A stretch of DNA of 38,845 bases, taken from assembly GCA_902597385.1 (NCBI GenBank), contig CACJXQ010000017.1, forward strand, positions 1-38,845, read 5' to 3'. Source of the stretch: an uncultured Pseudomonadota bacterium (lineage in GTDB: Bacteria > Pseudomonadota > Gammaproteobacteria > Ga0077536). Numbering within the stretch: the stretch's first letter is position 1; every line of letters starts with the position of its first letter. The translations under genes were made by a program, and so were the position numbers. Below the pieces are notes generated by a model. It was given only the letters and a program-made list of their open reading frames with translations, had not been told where the DNA came from and searched no databases. This document shows positions 1 to 8,915 of this stretch, one piece after another.

Positions 1-2
1 TC

Positions 3-923
3 TCAAATAACGCAATTGCTAACGGTAATGCAACTCCGTTTGGCGGACTCACAGGTTTCGTGGATCCAGTCTTGAGAACTACTCCTCAGGACGCCGCAGA
101 GCTGTTACGGTCTTTTGGTAACCCAGGAAGGCACCAGCAAAGTGCTGTTAATGCCTTCAACTCTGGAGATTTCGCTAACCTATGGAACGGTCTAGATGTA
201 GCCGGTTGTGGCGTGGCAGATACGACTAGAAACTTCTGTAGCCCATTGGCTGGCGGTCAAACCTCTGTAGAGTACAAGCAGTCTCACACTGTAGGACTGT
301 CCATGGACTATTTTGAGTCTTGGTCAGGGGTGGTCATGCGGGTTGAATCTTCTTGGACCTTCGACGAAATCGTCAATAACACAAGAAGCGTTGACTGGGT
401 TGATCACAGTGACATCATGAGATTCTCGCTGGGCTTCGACCGACCAACATTTATCCCATTCTTGAACAAAGACAGAACCTTCTTCTTGTCTCTGCAGATT
501 TTCGATACATGGTATTGGGATCATGAAGGTGATAAGAACACAGGTTACTTTGTTGATGAACATAACTGGATTACCACTTTCTTCTTTATAGGTAACTATA
601 AGCGGGATACGGTTAAGCCTATTGGTTTCTACGTTTGGGAAGAGGCTTCTAACTCTCACGTAGCTGGTTTCAATGTCGAATGGCTGTTGAACAACCACTG
701 GTCAGTGAAAGGTGGATTCCACTTAATTTGGGAAGGGGACAACAACACAACTCATGACGTTGGACCCTATGCGAACTTCATTACCAATGGACCTACTGGC
801 TTAGGTGCGGGTCACGCTAACCAGTATCCGTTTGTAACTTCAGTGTTCGGCCCAGGTAGACAAGGAATTGGTGCTCTAAGGAACTATGACGAAGTTTTCT
901 TCGAGCTGAAATACCAGTTCTAA
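3..923 (+). CDS. Outer-membrane beta-barrel protein, DUF1302-like, C-terminal part (5' end outside window)
   Basis: The reading frame is open from base 3, so the gene enters from the left edge and only about its last 306 residues are present; the GTG at 60 is not its start. The visible part has alternating aromatic/polar strands, an 'FDRPTFI' segment and a C-terminal '-YQF', the terminal phenylalanine expected of Gram-negative outer-membrane barrels recognised by the BAM complex. A DUF1302 assignment fits this appearance and the DUF1329 gene two genes downstream, since the two families are commonly neighbours in gammaproteobacteria. The proposed role is a porin-like or hydrophobic-compound channel in the outer membrane; that is inference. 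A strong intrinsic terminator follows 23 bases after the stop. Barrel assignment is fairly sure, family less so. Confidence 0.65.
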   Translation, partial: SNNAIANGNATPFGGLTGFVDPVLRTTPQDAAELLRSFGNPGRHQQSAVNAFNSGDFANLWNGLDVAGCGVADTTRNFCSPLAGGQTSVEYKQSHTVGLSMDYFESWSGVVMRVESSWTFDEIVNNTRSVDWVDHSDIMRFSLGFDRPTFIPFLNKDRTFFLSLQIFDTWYWDHEGDKNTGYFVDEHNWITTFFFIGNYKRDTVKPIGFYVWEEASNSHVAGFNVEWLLNNHWSVKGGFHLIWEGDNNTTHDVGPYANFITNGPTGLGAGHANQYPFVTSVFGPGRQGIGALRNYDEVFFELKYQF

Positions 924-946
924 TTAACCGATACCCATATTGGTTT

Positions 947-975
947 AAAGGGAGGCTTAGGCCTCCCTTTTTTTT
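947..975 (+). terminator. Rho-independent terminator after the barrel gene
   Basis: A perfect 10-bp stem (AAAGGGAGGC / GCCTCCCTTT) with a 4-base TTAG loop is followed by five more T residues, giving eight T in a row. It ends the left-edge transcript and separates it from the HEAT-repeat gene. Confidence 0.93.
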
Positions 976-1043
976 GCTGTGCCGAAGAAGTGTTACACTC
1001 GTAAATAAATAACCAGTCTAGGAAATTACTAAAGGAAGCACAT

Positions 1044-2198
1044 TTGATATACATTCGTTTCCAGAGATTGCTCAAGGTTCTAATATTTCTTTGTACTCTG
1101 ATTACCAGCAACATGGTGCATAGCGAACTGAACACAGAGCGGGTAGCGCACTTGAATAAAGCAAAGTTAGTAGCGACAGAACTAAAGGAATCCGAGAACT
1201 ACTACGATCAGATAGCTGGAGCAGGCACCTTGGTCGAATTTGGCGACAAGGAAGCATTACAATTCATTGCTGATAATTTGAACCATACGGATTGGGTGTT
1301 AATGAGATCAGCAATAGACACTTTAATCAGTGTCCGTCACCCCTCAGGCGTGGACGTGATCTACAAAGCGGCAGAAACGATCAAAGAAACTGTTTTTCTG
1401 AAATTTTTAACAGAATCACTCTCCTTTAAAGCTCGAGACGATATGGGTGAGTTTCTTGTAGACCTGTTAGAAGTGGATGATCAGTGGGTAAAGAAGTATG
1501 CAATGCAAGCCATAGATTTTATTGATTTTGATGGAAAGCAAGAAATTCTGAATAGGTTGGTTGAATCAAATAAAAGCGATCCCATTGTAAGAGCCTATGC
1601 ATCCATGGCTTTAATTACTTCAGATTCCACCGCTGAGGATGTTAAACGGTTAATTATAATGGCCAAAGATGGTGACTCATCAGCCCAAGAGGCTGCAGCG
1701 GTAGCTTTGGGTAGAGTAGATTCAAAGGAGAGTCGACAAACACTTAGAATTCTGAGGAATAGTAAATACCCAAAGGTTTCTATGGCCGCATTAGCTAGCG
1801 AAGTGGGTTATGGTATTCCAGATGCCAAGGAGCGTTTGATAGAGATAATGAGTGCTGGTAAGGGATTGGATCCGTCCGTCGCAGCAGCAAGCCTGAGGAG
1901 GATGCCTGTAAGGGTTTCAGAATCAGTGACGAAGGAGTTAATTGCGTGTTGTAAGGTGTCCTCAGATGTGGGAACTAGAATTCTGGAGGCGTGGTCTAAT
2001 ATGTCCGAAGTTCCTGCTCACATTTACAGATGGGGTCTGGAAAATGAGAATCCCGATATAAAACTTCAAGGAATTTGGCTAGTGGGACAAACCGGAGCCC
2101 ATGAGTTTCTCTCGGACGTAGTCCGTGCTATGGATGACAGTGATCCCGGGATTAGAGGCATGGCGGCGTGGTCAACCGTAATGCTATTACAGCAATAA
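1044..2198 (+). CDS. Secreted HEAT-repeat protein
   Basis: The start is TTG at 1044, with AAAGGAAG at 1031-1038 as ribosome binding site. Residues 1-27 form a signal peptide: a short basic stretch, a hydrophobic core 'LIFLCTLITS' and a cleavage-like region ending near 'VHS'. The rest of the 384 residues is a run of helical repeats of about 30 residues, with hallmarks such as 'ADNLNHTDWVLMRSAIDTL' and 'DPGIRGMAAW', as in HEAT/PBS-lyase repeats. Such repeats are protein-binding scaffolds, so a periplasmic adaptor for the flanking barrel and DUF1329 proteins is possible but inferred. No catalytic motif is visible. It has its own start after the terminator at 947-975 and is followed by the DUF1329 gene. 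Confidence 0.75.
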   Translation: MIYIRFQRLLKVLIFLCTLITSNMVHSELNTERVAHLNKAKLVATELKESENYYDQIAGAGTLVEFGDKEALQFIADNLNHTDWVLMRSAIDTLISVRHPSGVDVIYKAAETIKETVFLKFLTESLSFKARDDMGEFLVDLLEVDDQWVKKYAMQAIDFIDFDGKQEILNRLVESNKSDPIVRAYASMALITSDSTAEDVKRLIIMAKDGDSSAQEAAAVALGRVDSKESRQTLRILRNSKYPKVSMAALASEVGYGIPDAKERLIEIMSAGKGLDPSVAAASLRRMPVRVSESVTKELIACCKVSSDVGTRILEAWSNMSEVPAHIYRWGLENENPDIKLQGIWLVGQTGAHEFLSDVVRAMDDSDPGIRGMAAWSTVMLLQQ

Positions 2199-2366
2199 TT
2201 AGGCTAAAAAAGCATGATGGTTTGCAGATCGGTTGTAATTTTTCGACCGTATAAAGCTATATAGGCTCATTGGGTGTGTTTATCTTTGTTGAACAAAAGC
2301 AGTACTGTAGATTCAAGGTTCCCTATGGCTTTTAGGAAACTGATATCATTTGAAAGGAGTATTTTT

Positions 2367-3674
2367 GTGACTATTTCGCGCGAGTTTTTTGGATCAGGTG
2401 GCAAACAAATTCTTCTTTTTGGGTTACTTCTGATGGTAAGCGGAGCGATAACTGCCAGCGAATTCGAACTAGACTTGGAGGTTTTGGGGGAAATGGCCCC
2501 ACCTCCGGGAAGCGTCATAGGTTTGGATAATATCGAACAATATGAACAACTAATTGATCCAGAATTCGCTGACTTGGTGAGAAAGGGTTGGGTCACAGTA
2601 AAAACAGGCGAAACTATATCTTTCAAGCCGCACCTGAATTATGTGGACGCTACCAGAACACACGCTGGCAAAACTTCACTAGGGTCTGAGCCTGGTGTTT
2701 TGAAAGATTACATAGCAGGTCGACCTTTTTCTGGTGAATTATCAATGGATGATCCGCAGGCAGGCACCAAACTGATGTGGAATATGCGCTACGGGTATGC
2801 CGGCGATGGGGGTAAAATTCCAGAGATGTATTGGCAGTATAGGGATATGCGAAGTCAGACTATGGAAAGAGAATTGGAATTCGAAGCCGAAGCGATGCGT
2901 TTTATGCATCGGCATGTTGTGGAACCCACTCCTTCGCTCAAAGACAACCCCTACAAGGTTTACAACGCAATCACTCTGACAGCACTTGAGCCAGGCGATG
3001 TCGCAAATACGAAGCTGTTGCTGTTTTACAATAGCGACGATTTGGCCGAGGAGCAGGGTTGGATGTATGTTCCCCTTTTGAGAAGGGTAAGAAGGGTCGC
3101 TACCACCATGCGAACTGATAGTTTTCTAGGAAGCGATATAATGATAGAGGATTTTCTCGGATATACCGGGAGAGTAAAAGACATGGATTGGACTTACGGT
3201 GGAGACCGGTATATTTTACTGCCCATGTATCGGCATGATAAGGTTCCCCACGCCAATCGTAAGGCTAGGTCTTACAAATACAAATTTGTTGACTTTCATG
3301 GTCATTCGGGGTGTTTTCCGAATATTACTTGGCAACTCCGAAAGGTGCATGTTTTGGAAGGTGTTCCTAAGAGAGAAGATCACCCATTATCAAAGAGATT
3401 TTTCTATATTGATTCTCAAACCATGTTCCCAGTGTTTGGAAAGGTCTATGACAGAGCTGGAGTTCTTTGGAAGTTCTTACTTGGTGGCATCGCCCATCCA
3501 GATCATCACCTGAAGCAGAACGCGGGGAGCGGCGTTCCTATGCTCGATTCCGCTGCGGTGATTGATATTCAAAATATGCACTGTACTACCCTGCAAATGG
3601 TAACTTTAGCGAATCTCAAAAAAATGAAGAAGCGGGATTTCGAGCCTTCAGCTTTAAATGTAGGGGCTAGGTAA
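2367..3674 (+). CDS. DUF1329 family periplasmic/outer-membrane-associated protein
   Basis: I place the start at GTG 2367 because AAAGGAG at 2353-2359 lies 7 bases before it and because the product then begins with a normal signal peptide: basic 'SREFFGSGGK', hydrophobic 'ILLFGLLLMVSGAITA', then 'SEF'. An in-frame ATG at 2274 would add 31 residues that look like leader sequence. The mature part carries DUF1329-type features: 'AGRPFSG', 'WNMRYGYAGD', an 'LLRRVRRV' block and the 'LGSDIMIEDFLGYTGRV' segment. Members of this family are thought to have a LolA/LolB-like fold and travel with DUF1302 barrels and RND exporters; their molecular role is not established. About 435 residues, a usual length. 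Confidence 0.8.
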   Translation: MTISREFFGSGGKQILLFGLLLMVSGAITASEFELDLEVLGEMAPPPGSVIGLDNIEQYEQLIDPEFADLVRKGWVTVKTGETISFKPHLNYVDATRTHAGKTSLGSEPGVLKDYIAGRPFSGELSMDDPQAGTKLMWNMRYGYAGDGGKIPEMYWQYRDMRSQTMERELEFEAEAMRFMHRHVVEPTPSLKDNPYKVYNAITLTALEPGDVANTKLLLFYNSDDLAEEQGWMYVPLLRRVRRVATTMRTDSFLGSDIMIEDFLGYTGRVKDMDWTYGGDRYILLPMYRHDKVPHANRKARSYKYKFVDFHGHSGCFPNITWQLRKVHVLEGVPKREDHPLSKRFFYIDSQTMFPVFGKVYDRAGVLWKFLLGGIAHPDHHLKQNAGSGVPMLDSAAVIDIQNMHCTTLQMVTLANLKKMKKRDFEPSALNVGAR

Positions 3675-3764
3675 AAAGTTTTAATTCTAGCTATATTCGT
3701 TATAGACTGTAGTTACTGCGAGGCTTCATTCGGAGTCCGCTAAATTCTTTGGGAGGAAATGCAA

Positions 3765-4670
3765 ATGGCAAGTGTACAGTCAGAGTCAATAAAGAAGTTA
3801 TACGGCAGCTGGTTAGCCGCAATGACGGACAAGCCAGATATGGAACTTGATGAGATAAGAGCCTTGTTTGAACATTGGGGGGATATAACTGGCGAGCCTG
3901 GTCAGGTTGACTATGTAGAGGTCGACGCTGGCGGCGTGGAAGCCATGTGGGCGATACCTAAAGGCTGCGCTGAGGATAGGGTGGCTCTATGTACTCATGG
4001 TGGCGGGTATGTGACAGGGTCTATGTACACTCATCGTAAACTTTTCGGTCATATCGCGAAAGAGGTCGGGTGCAAGGCCTTGATCCTTCATTACAGAAGG
4101 GCTCCTGAGCATACTCATCCAGCTCAGGTGAATGATGCGGTAACTGCCTATGAATGGCTTCTTAAAGAGGGCTATAAGTCAGAGCATATATTTACGACAG
4201 GTGACTCCGCTGGAGGCGCTTTGGCAACCTCAGTACTACTAGGGATAAGAAATAAGGGATTGTCGCTTCCGGTCGGAGCCGTCCCTCTCTCTCCGTGGTA
4301 TGACCCTGAGGGCACCGGAGATAGTATACAGTCCAATGCTGAAAAGGACGTCCTTGTCCAAAAAGAAGTACTTCTCAACATGGCGGCTACATTCTTGGGT
4401 GACGCTTCTCCGAAAGATCCTTTAGCAAATCTTCTAGAAGCTGATTTAACGGGGCTTCCGCCGATGTACATCCAAGCAGGTGGAGACGAAACGCTACTAG
4501 ACGATTCTGTGCGTTTTGGAAAATTGGCGAAAAAGGCAGGTGTTGATTGCCAAGTGGAAATTTTTCCGGAGATGCAGCACGTATTCCACTTTATGGCAGG
4601 TGAGGCTCCTGAGGCAGACGAGGCTATCACCAAATTAGCAAAATGGGTTAAGCCAAAACTAGGTCTTTAA
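3765..4670 (+). CDS. Alpha/beta hydrolase, hormone-sensitive-lipase type
   Basis: Two ATGs are possible (3759 and 3765); GGGAGGA at 3751-3757 sits one base before the first and seven before the second, so 3765 is chosen, giving 301 residues. The HSL-family oxyanion motif 'HGGGY' lies near residue 78, the nucleophile elbow 'GDSAGG' gives Ser148, and the acid and histidine are likely Asp241 in 'GGDETLLDD' and His272 in 'QHVFHF'. No signal peptide is seen, so it is a cytoplasmic ester or lactone hydrolase. It precedes an SDR on the same strand but a strong terminator lies between them. The natural substrate cannot be told; a carboxylester or lactone intermediate of the neighbouring catabolism is an inference. 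Confidence 0.9.
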   Translation: MASVQSESIKKLYGSWLAAMTDKPDMELDEIRALFEHWGDITGEPGQVDYVEVDAGGVEAMWAIPKGCAEDRVALCTHGGGYVTGSMYTHRKLFGHIAKEVGCKALILHYRRAPEHTHPAQVNDAVTAYEWLLKEGYKSEHIFTTGDSAGGALATSVLLGIRNKGLSLPVGAVPLSPWYDPEGTGDSIQSNAEKDVLVQKEVLLNMAATFLGDASPKDPLANLLEADLTGLPPMYIQAGGDETLLDDSVRFGKLAKKAGVDCQVEIFPEMQHVFHFMAGEAPEADEAITKLAKWVKPKLGL

Positions 4671-4699
4671 ACGAATCTAATCGAAGTTCGTTTTATCTT

Positions 4700-4729
4700 A
4701 AGAGCCAGCATGCTGGCTCTTGTTTTTTT
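4700..4729 (+). terminator. Rho-independent terminator after the HSL-type hydrolase
   Basis: An 11-bp inverted repeat (AAGAGCCAGCA / TGCTGGCTCTT, centred at 4710/4711) is followed by GTTTTTTT. The inner bases must open to form a loop, so the usable stem is about 9 bp. The ribosome binding site of the next gene (GAGGAA, 4731-4736) starts just after the T run. Confidence 0.9.
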
Positions 4730-4741
4730 AGAGGAAGCAAT

Positions 4742-5530
4742 ATGGACGTTTACTCAAAAGGTTATGACCCTAAAAGTCTGTTTGATTTGTCGGGAAAAAC
4801 CGCTTTTGTTACCGGTGCCTCAATGGGGTTGGGGTATAGGTTTGCCTGGACGTTGGCGAAGGCTGGAGCAAAAGTAGTGGTTACTGCTAGAACTAAGTCG
4901 AGATTAGAAAAACTTGGCGAAGCAATCAACGATTTTGGTGGGCTATGTGTTGTTGAGCCTCTCGACATGCGAGATAGAAGTGCCATCAGGGAATGTGTAG
5001 AAAGATGTGAAGAAGACAGTCCGATAGACGTAGTGGTCAATAATGCTGGTATAGCTATAGTGAAGTCACCAGAGCGTTATTCAGACGAAGACTGGGATGC
5101 AGTCTACGAAACAAATCTTCGAGGCCCGTGGACTTTGGCTCAAGCGGTAATACAAAAGCGCTTGGCTGACGAGAGAGAGTGCAGCGTTGTAAATATTGCC
5201 TCGGTTCTCGGGATCCGCCCATTAGGCCACATACCACCTTACGCCGCTTCAAAAGCGGGTCTAATAAATTTGGGAAGAGATTTATGCGTTGATCTTGCCG
5301 CTAAAAACATTCGCATCAATGCACTCGCTCCAGGTTATTACGAAACCGAGATGAATAGAGAGTGGCTCAAGACTGAAGCTGGCTTGAAACTACGAGAAAG
5401 GATCCCAGCAGGCCGGTTTGGACAACCCGACGATCTCGATGGGGCGATTTTGTTTCTAGCCTCTTCAGCATCTAGGTTTATGAATGGAAATGTGTTAACC
5501 GTGGACGGTGGGCACTCTGCGGGGCTTTAA
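4742..5530 (+). CDS. Short-chain dehydrogenase/reductase (SDR)
   Basis: A 262-residue classical SDR. The Rossmann glycine motif 'TGASMGLG' is at residues 24-31, 'NNAG' at 100-103, catalytic Ser154, Tyr167 and Lys171 ('YAASK'), and the C-terminal 'VDGG' is intact, so it should be an active NAD(P)(H)-dependent alcohol/ketone oxidoreductase. ATG 4742 follows GAGGAA at 4731-4736. A slightly long N-terminus ('SKGYDPKSLFDLSGKTAF') resembles gluconate 5-dehydrogenase-like SDRs, but the substrate cannot be assigned. Its TAA stop overlaps the stop of the convergent MaoC-type gene by 4 bases of gene span, so no terminator exists between them. Confidence 0.88.
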   Translation: MDVYSKGYDPKSLFDLSGKTAFVTGASMGLGYRFAWTLAKAGAKVVVTARTKSRLEKLGEAINDFGGLCVVEPLDMRDRSAIRECVERCEEDSPIDVVVNNAGIAIVKSPERYSDEDWDAVYETNLRGPWTLAQAVIQKRLADERECSVVNIASVLGIRPLGHIPPYAASKAGLINLGRDLCVDLAAKNIRINALAPGYYETEMNREWLKTEAGLKLRERIPAGRFGQPDDLDGAILFLASSASRFMNGNVLTVDGGHSAGL

Positions 5531-6540
5531 AGGGACCATAAAACTAGTTCCCACTTTAAAACGTCTTGCTGAGTAATCGTACCTTGTTGCTCTCTTGAAG
5601 CCTTACTTATGACCTGAAGTTCATATAGAAACCCGCCCTTATCTGTGGGTATTTTCCTGATAATTTTTATTTCACTGCTTATAATATCTTCTTCTAGCAC
5701 TGGAGCTAGGTGATCGCACTTTTGCCACGCAACGAGAGTTATAGAATCTGGAAATGCTCTTAATATTTGGGCGAAGGCCAGTGATATGGTATGCCCACCG
5801 TATACGAGCCTCTCTCCTAGGTAACTTTTTGTGGAATCGGTATGCGCATACGCTATATTGCCTGTGATGCGAACTAACTCCGGTGCAGAAGTTACTGAAT
5901 CTTGCGGTATTAAACTTATCTCATCTCCTTCTTGGTATTCTAAAGTAGGCAAATTAATTTTCTCGTTCGAGAGGGTATTAATCTCCCATTCGGGAAGAGA
6001 GTTTAAGAGCTCTTCATCGGTCAACCGCTCAGGAATCCAATCAAAGGAATCATCGTGACTCGTTTCAACTTTGGGGTCCTTGCAAGCGATCATCGGGCAC
6101 CTCCAATATTTTAAGACCACTTCTTCTTCCTGGTTTTTAGTTTCGATCTCTAAAGCTACCATGCCAGTGGCATCGCGCCCCGGTTTAAGGCGGTTTTGCC
6201 GTAAGGCGACTACTTTAGTTGTTGTCGACAGAGTGTCCCCAACGAAAACGGGTTGTTTAAGAATGAGTCCTCTATAGAACAGGTTTCCCTTTACATTCTG
6301 GGAAGCGAAAGTAGTTTGACCGTTTACGATGTTTATCGTAAGCATAGGATGAACCAATCCTCTCTTATCACCTGTGGTCTTATGGCATAAATGATTTGAC
6401 AGGGGGAGCCGCAGCCGATCGCCAATGATCGCCTGATAGTGGGCTGCAAGGCCGCTGGTAACAGTGATAGCAGGAGCACCAAATATTTGCCCATTATAAA
6501 ATTCTTCGAAGTAGGGTCCTCTAATTACGTGTTTTACCAT
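5527..6540 (-). CDS. MaoC-family double hotdog dehydratase, mesaconyl-CoA hydratase-like
   Basis: 337 residues with two hotdog domains. The N-terminal half has 'GDTLSTTTKVVALRQNR', and the C-terminal half has 'GERLVYGGHTISLA'. Both resemble the mesaconyl-CoA hydratase (Mch, beta-methylmalyl-CoA dehydratase) group rather than the hydratase-2 group, based on my recall of the family. It would hydrate an enoyl-CoA or 2-methylfumaryl-type thioester in the cytoplasm. It is the last gene of a minus-strand series; the CoA-transferase gene ends 29 bases upstream, and AGAGGAAATG gives the start. Another Mch-pathway-like enzyme, an Mct-like transferase, lies at 18196-19404, which may mean linked chemistry. 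Family confidence is high; the exact reaction is uncertain. Confidence 0.75.
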   Translation of the reverse strand: MVKHVIRGPYFEEFYNGQIFGAPAITVTSGLAAHYQAIIGDRLRLPLSNHLCHKTTGDKRGLVHPMLTINIVNGQTTFASQNVKGNLFYRGLILKQPVFVGDTLSTTTKVVALRQNRLKPGRDATGMVALEIETKNQEEEVVLKYWRCPMIACKDPKVETSHDDSFDWIPERLTDEELLNSLPEWEINTLSNEKINLPTLEYQEGDEISLIPQDSVTSAPELVRITGNIAYAHTDSTKSYLGERLVYGGHTISLAFAQILRAFPDSITLVAWQKCDHLAPVLEEDIISSEIKIIRKIPTDKGGFLYELQVISKASREQQGTITQQDVLKWELVLWSL

Positions 6541-6569
6541 TTCCTCTCCAAATTTAAATAAAGGTTTCT

Positions 6570-7676
6570 TTATTCAGAAAATTCTTTTCGGATTAATTCG
6601 TCGTGCTCACCCAGTTTGGGAACTGATAGGCCGGAGATCGTTGAACCCACATGTTTAACAGTGCGAAAAGTTTTACCATCTGATGTAACTTCACAACGAA
6701 CTAAAGCGGGGTGCTTAGAAAGGTCAGCTATGTTGTTGATATTTCCACAGGCTATTTCGGCTGCTTGGAGCTTAGCTATTAATGTCTCTCTAGGGACGGA
6801 ATGAAAAGACTCATTAATAAGCTTCTTGAGCTCTTCCAAGTTTTCTACCCGATTAGCGTTAGTGCAGAATCTGGGATCTGTTGCTACTGCTGGTCTTTCC
6901 AATACTGACTCACAAAATCTCACCCATTCTCTACCGTTCTGGATTACTATGAATACCGGGCCGTCGGCACTCTCGAAGGAACCGTAGGGCGCTAATTGCG
7001 CATGGTCTAGCCCGGTTCCCTGAAGTAATTTGCCAGAATATTCGAAGTAGGATAGTGGCACGGACATCCATTCTGAGAGGACTCCAAACAGAGACACATC
7101 AATATTACTACCGGACTGTCTTTTCTCTCTGTTGTATAGAGCTTTCAGAATCTCGGAATACGCCGTCAATCCTGTTGATATATCACAAATGGAAGCTCCT
7201 ACTTTTGACGGAACACCAGGGGGGCCTGTCACTGAGCATAGGGCGGTCTCAGCTTGCACTAAAGCGTCATAGGCTTTCATTTTGGCGTAGGGTCCGTGAT
7301 GACCATAGCCTGAAATATTACAAACTATTATTCTCTCATTAAGGTTAGCTAAAGTATTGTAGTCTAATCCAAGCTTGTCGGTTGCCCCTGGCTTTAAATT
7401 CTGAATAAAAACGTCAGCTTTCAACAATATTTTATTGAGCAGGGCTCGATCCGACGAATTTTTGATATCAATCCGTAAGGATTCTTTACCACTGTTGAGC
7501 CATATGAAGTAGGCACTCTCGCCATTTACGACACTGTCGTAGGCGCGTGCGAAGTCACCTTCTTCACGTTCTAGTTTGATTACCCTGGCTCCGCTTTCAG
7601 CTAGTAATCTTGTGCAATAAGGAGCTGCCACGGCCTGCTCGAGCGCGACCACCAGGATTCCATCAAGTATTGCCAT
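6570..7676 (-). CDS. Family III CoA-transferase (CaiB/BaiF)
   Basis: 368 residues beginning with the family's 'LDGILVVALEQAVAAPYCTRLLAESGARVIKLE' pattern (shortened here: 'AAPYCTRLLAESGA' then 'VIKLE'). The catalytic aspartate that forms the aspartyl-CoA anhydride is most likely Asp165 in 'ICDISTGL'. The enzyme moves CoA between carboxylic acids, so it would activate a pathway acid at the expense of an acyl-CoA in the cytoplasm. The ACAD gene ends 21 bases upstream and the Mch-like gene follows 29 bases downstream, which implies co-transcription and a pathway of CoA transfer, desaturation and hydration. Slightly shorter than the usual 390-410 residues but with a complete core. The acid substrate is unknown. 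Confidence 0.88.
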   Translation of the reverse strand: MAILDGILVVALEQAVAAPYCTRLLAESGARVIKLEREEGDFARAYDSVVNGESAYFIWLNSGKESLRIDIKNSSDRALLNKILLKADVFIQNLKPGATDKLGLDYNTLANLNERIIVCNISGYGHHGPYAKMKAYDALVQAETALCSVTGPPGVPSKVGASICDISTGLTAYSEILKALYNREKRQSGSNIDVSLFGVLSEWMSVPLSYFEYSGKLLQGTGLDHAQLAPYGSFESADGPVFIVIQNGREWVRFCESVLERPAVATDPRFCTNANRVENLEELKKLINESFHSVPRETLIAKLQAAEIACGNINNIADLSKHPALVRCEVTSDGKTFRTVKHVGSTISGLSVPKLGEHDELIRKEFSE

Positions 7677-7697
7677 CGGACAAAGTCCTAAATCAGG

Positions 7698-8867
7698 CTA
7701 ATAAGACCGGGGGAGACCCAGCTCGTGTTCCGCAAGATAAGACAAAATCAAGTTGGTGGATATAGGTGCTATTTGATACAACCTTGCCTCGCGAAACTTT
7801 CTCTCTATATCGTATTCTTCAGCGACGGCAAATCCACCGTGGGTTTGCATGCAGATCTCTGCTGAGGCCCAGGACGCTTCTGAAGCTAGCAGTTTGGCCA
7901 TATTTGCGTAAGTACCACTGGTATCGCCTTCTTCGTATAAAGCGCAGGCTTTGTCGAGTATAGCTTCAGCGGCCTCAGTTTGGGAAAATGCTCGCGCGAT
8001 TGGAAATTGTATACCTTGATTCTTCCCTATAGGCCTGCCGAATACCACTCTTTCATTCGCATAATCACTGGCTTTTTTTATGAACCATCGCGCATCTCCG
8101 ATACATTCAGCTGCGATTAAAATTCTCTCCGCATTCATTCCAGAAAGAATGTATTTAAACCCTTTTCCTTCCTCTCCGATTAAAGATGAGGCGGGAATCG
8201 GTACATTGTCAAAGAAAATTTCAGTGGTTGAGTGGTTAAGCATGGTTCTAATAGGTTTTATTGTCATGCCATTTTTTAGTGCATCCCGCATGTCTATCAA
8301 AAACACCGATAAACCTTGAGATTTCTTTTCTACAGATTCCTTGGGAGTAGTGCGAGCAAGAAGGACCATCAGATCGGAATGCTCAGCTCTGGACGTCCAC
8401 ACCTTTTGCCCGTTGACGATGTATTGATCCCCCTTTCTTTCAGCGACCGTGGATATGCTTGTAGTATCTGTACCAGCCGTCGGTTCTGTCACACCAAAAG
8501 CTTGTAGTCTTAATTCTCCCGAAGCTATTCTTGGCAGATACTCTTGCTTTTGCTGTTCACTACCGTGGCGCAGAACAGTTCCCATCGTGTACATTTGGGC
8601 ATGACAGGCGCCAGCATTTGCTCCAAATTCATGGATTGCTTTTAGAATTTCGGAACCAACGGAGATGGGAAGTCCACTGCCTCCATACTCTTCCGGGATA
8701 AGAGAAGCGAGTAGGCCTAATTCTGTTAAACTTTTAACAAATTCGGTAGGGTATTGTCGGTTTCTATCCTTTTCTCGCCAATATTCCCCTCCGTATTCTT
8801 CGCAAACTTTTTTAACGGTGTCTCTTATCTGAGAAACCACTTCTACCTGCTCAGCTTTCATTAACAT
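7698..8867 (-). CDS. Acyl-CoA dehydrogenase with unusual C-terminus
   Basis: ATG 8867 is preferred over the TTG one codon earlier; AGGAAA lies 4 bases before it. The FAD-linked ACAD fold is clear: 'FGVTEPTAGTD' (signature 1), the flavin-binding 'RVVFGRPIGKNQGIQFP' and 'THGGFAVAEEYDIERKFREA' (signature 2). Where medium- and short-chain ACADs have the catalytic glutamate in 'YEGT', this protein reads 'IAPIST', so that Glu is replaced by Pro in a simple alignment; it ends 'LGLPRSY'. The base may sit elsewhere, as in isovaleryl-CoA dehydrogenase, or the reaction may differ. It should introduce an alpha,beta double bond and pass electrons to ETF. It is upstream of and close to the CoA-transferase gene. 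Confidence 0.87.
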   Translation of the reverse strand: MLMKAEQVEVVSQIRDTVKKVCEEYGGEYWREKDRNRQYPTEFVKSLTELGLLASLIPEEYGGSGLPISVGSEILKAIHEFGANAGACHAQMYTMGTVLRHGSEQQKQEYLPRIASGELRLQAFGVTEPTAGTDTTSISTVAERKGDQYIVNGQKVWTSRAEHSDLMVLLARTTPKESVEKKSQGLSVFLIDMRDALKNGMTIKPIRTMLNHSTTEIFFDNVPIPASSLIGEEGKGFKYILSGMNAERILIAAECIGDARWFIKKASDYANERVVFGRPIGKNQGIQFPIARAFSQTEAAEAILDKACALYEEGDTSGTYANMAKLLASEASWASAEICMQTHGGFAVAEEYDIERKFREARLYQIAPISTNLILSYLAEHELGLPRSY

Positions 8868-8915
8868 CAATTTTCCTCATCTAATTAAGATAATCCATTC
8901 GATATTTGATTAGAC

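Noticed and set aside
60-923. A 287-residue protein starting at GTG 60
   Set aside because: The same frame is open to the left edge, so this is the inside of a longer outer-membrane barrel gene; no ribosome binding site precedes the GTG and no signal peptide follows it.
2267-2626. Minus-strand open frame of 119 codons opposite the DUF1329 gene start
   Set aside because: Lies against a well-supported gene, with serine/leucine-rich low-information sequence and no family motif; a shadow of the real frame.
3199-3513. Second-frame open region inside DUF1329 gene, possible frameshift
   Set aside because: The main DUF1329 frame is continuous with family-typical blocks on both sides, so no frameshift is needed.
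4172-4633. Minus-strand open frame of 153 codons opposite the HSL-type hydrolase
   Set aside because: The plus strand has the complete catalytic triad in frame; the antisense product has no recognisable features.
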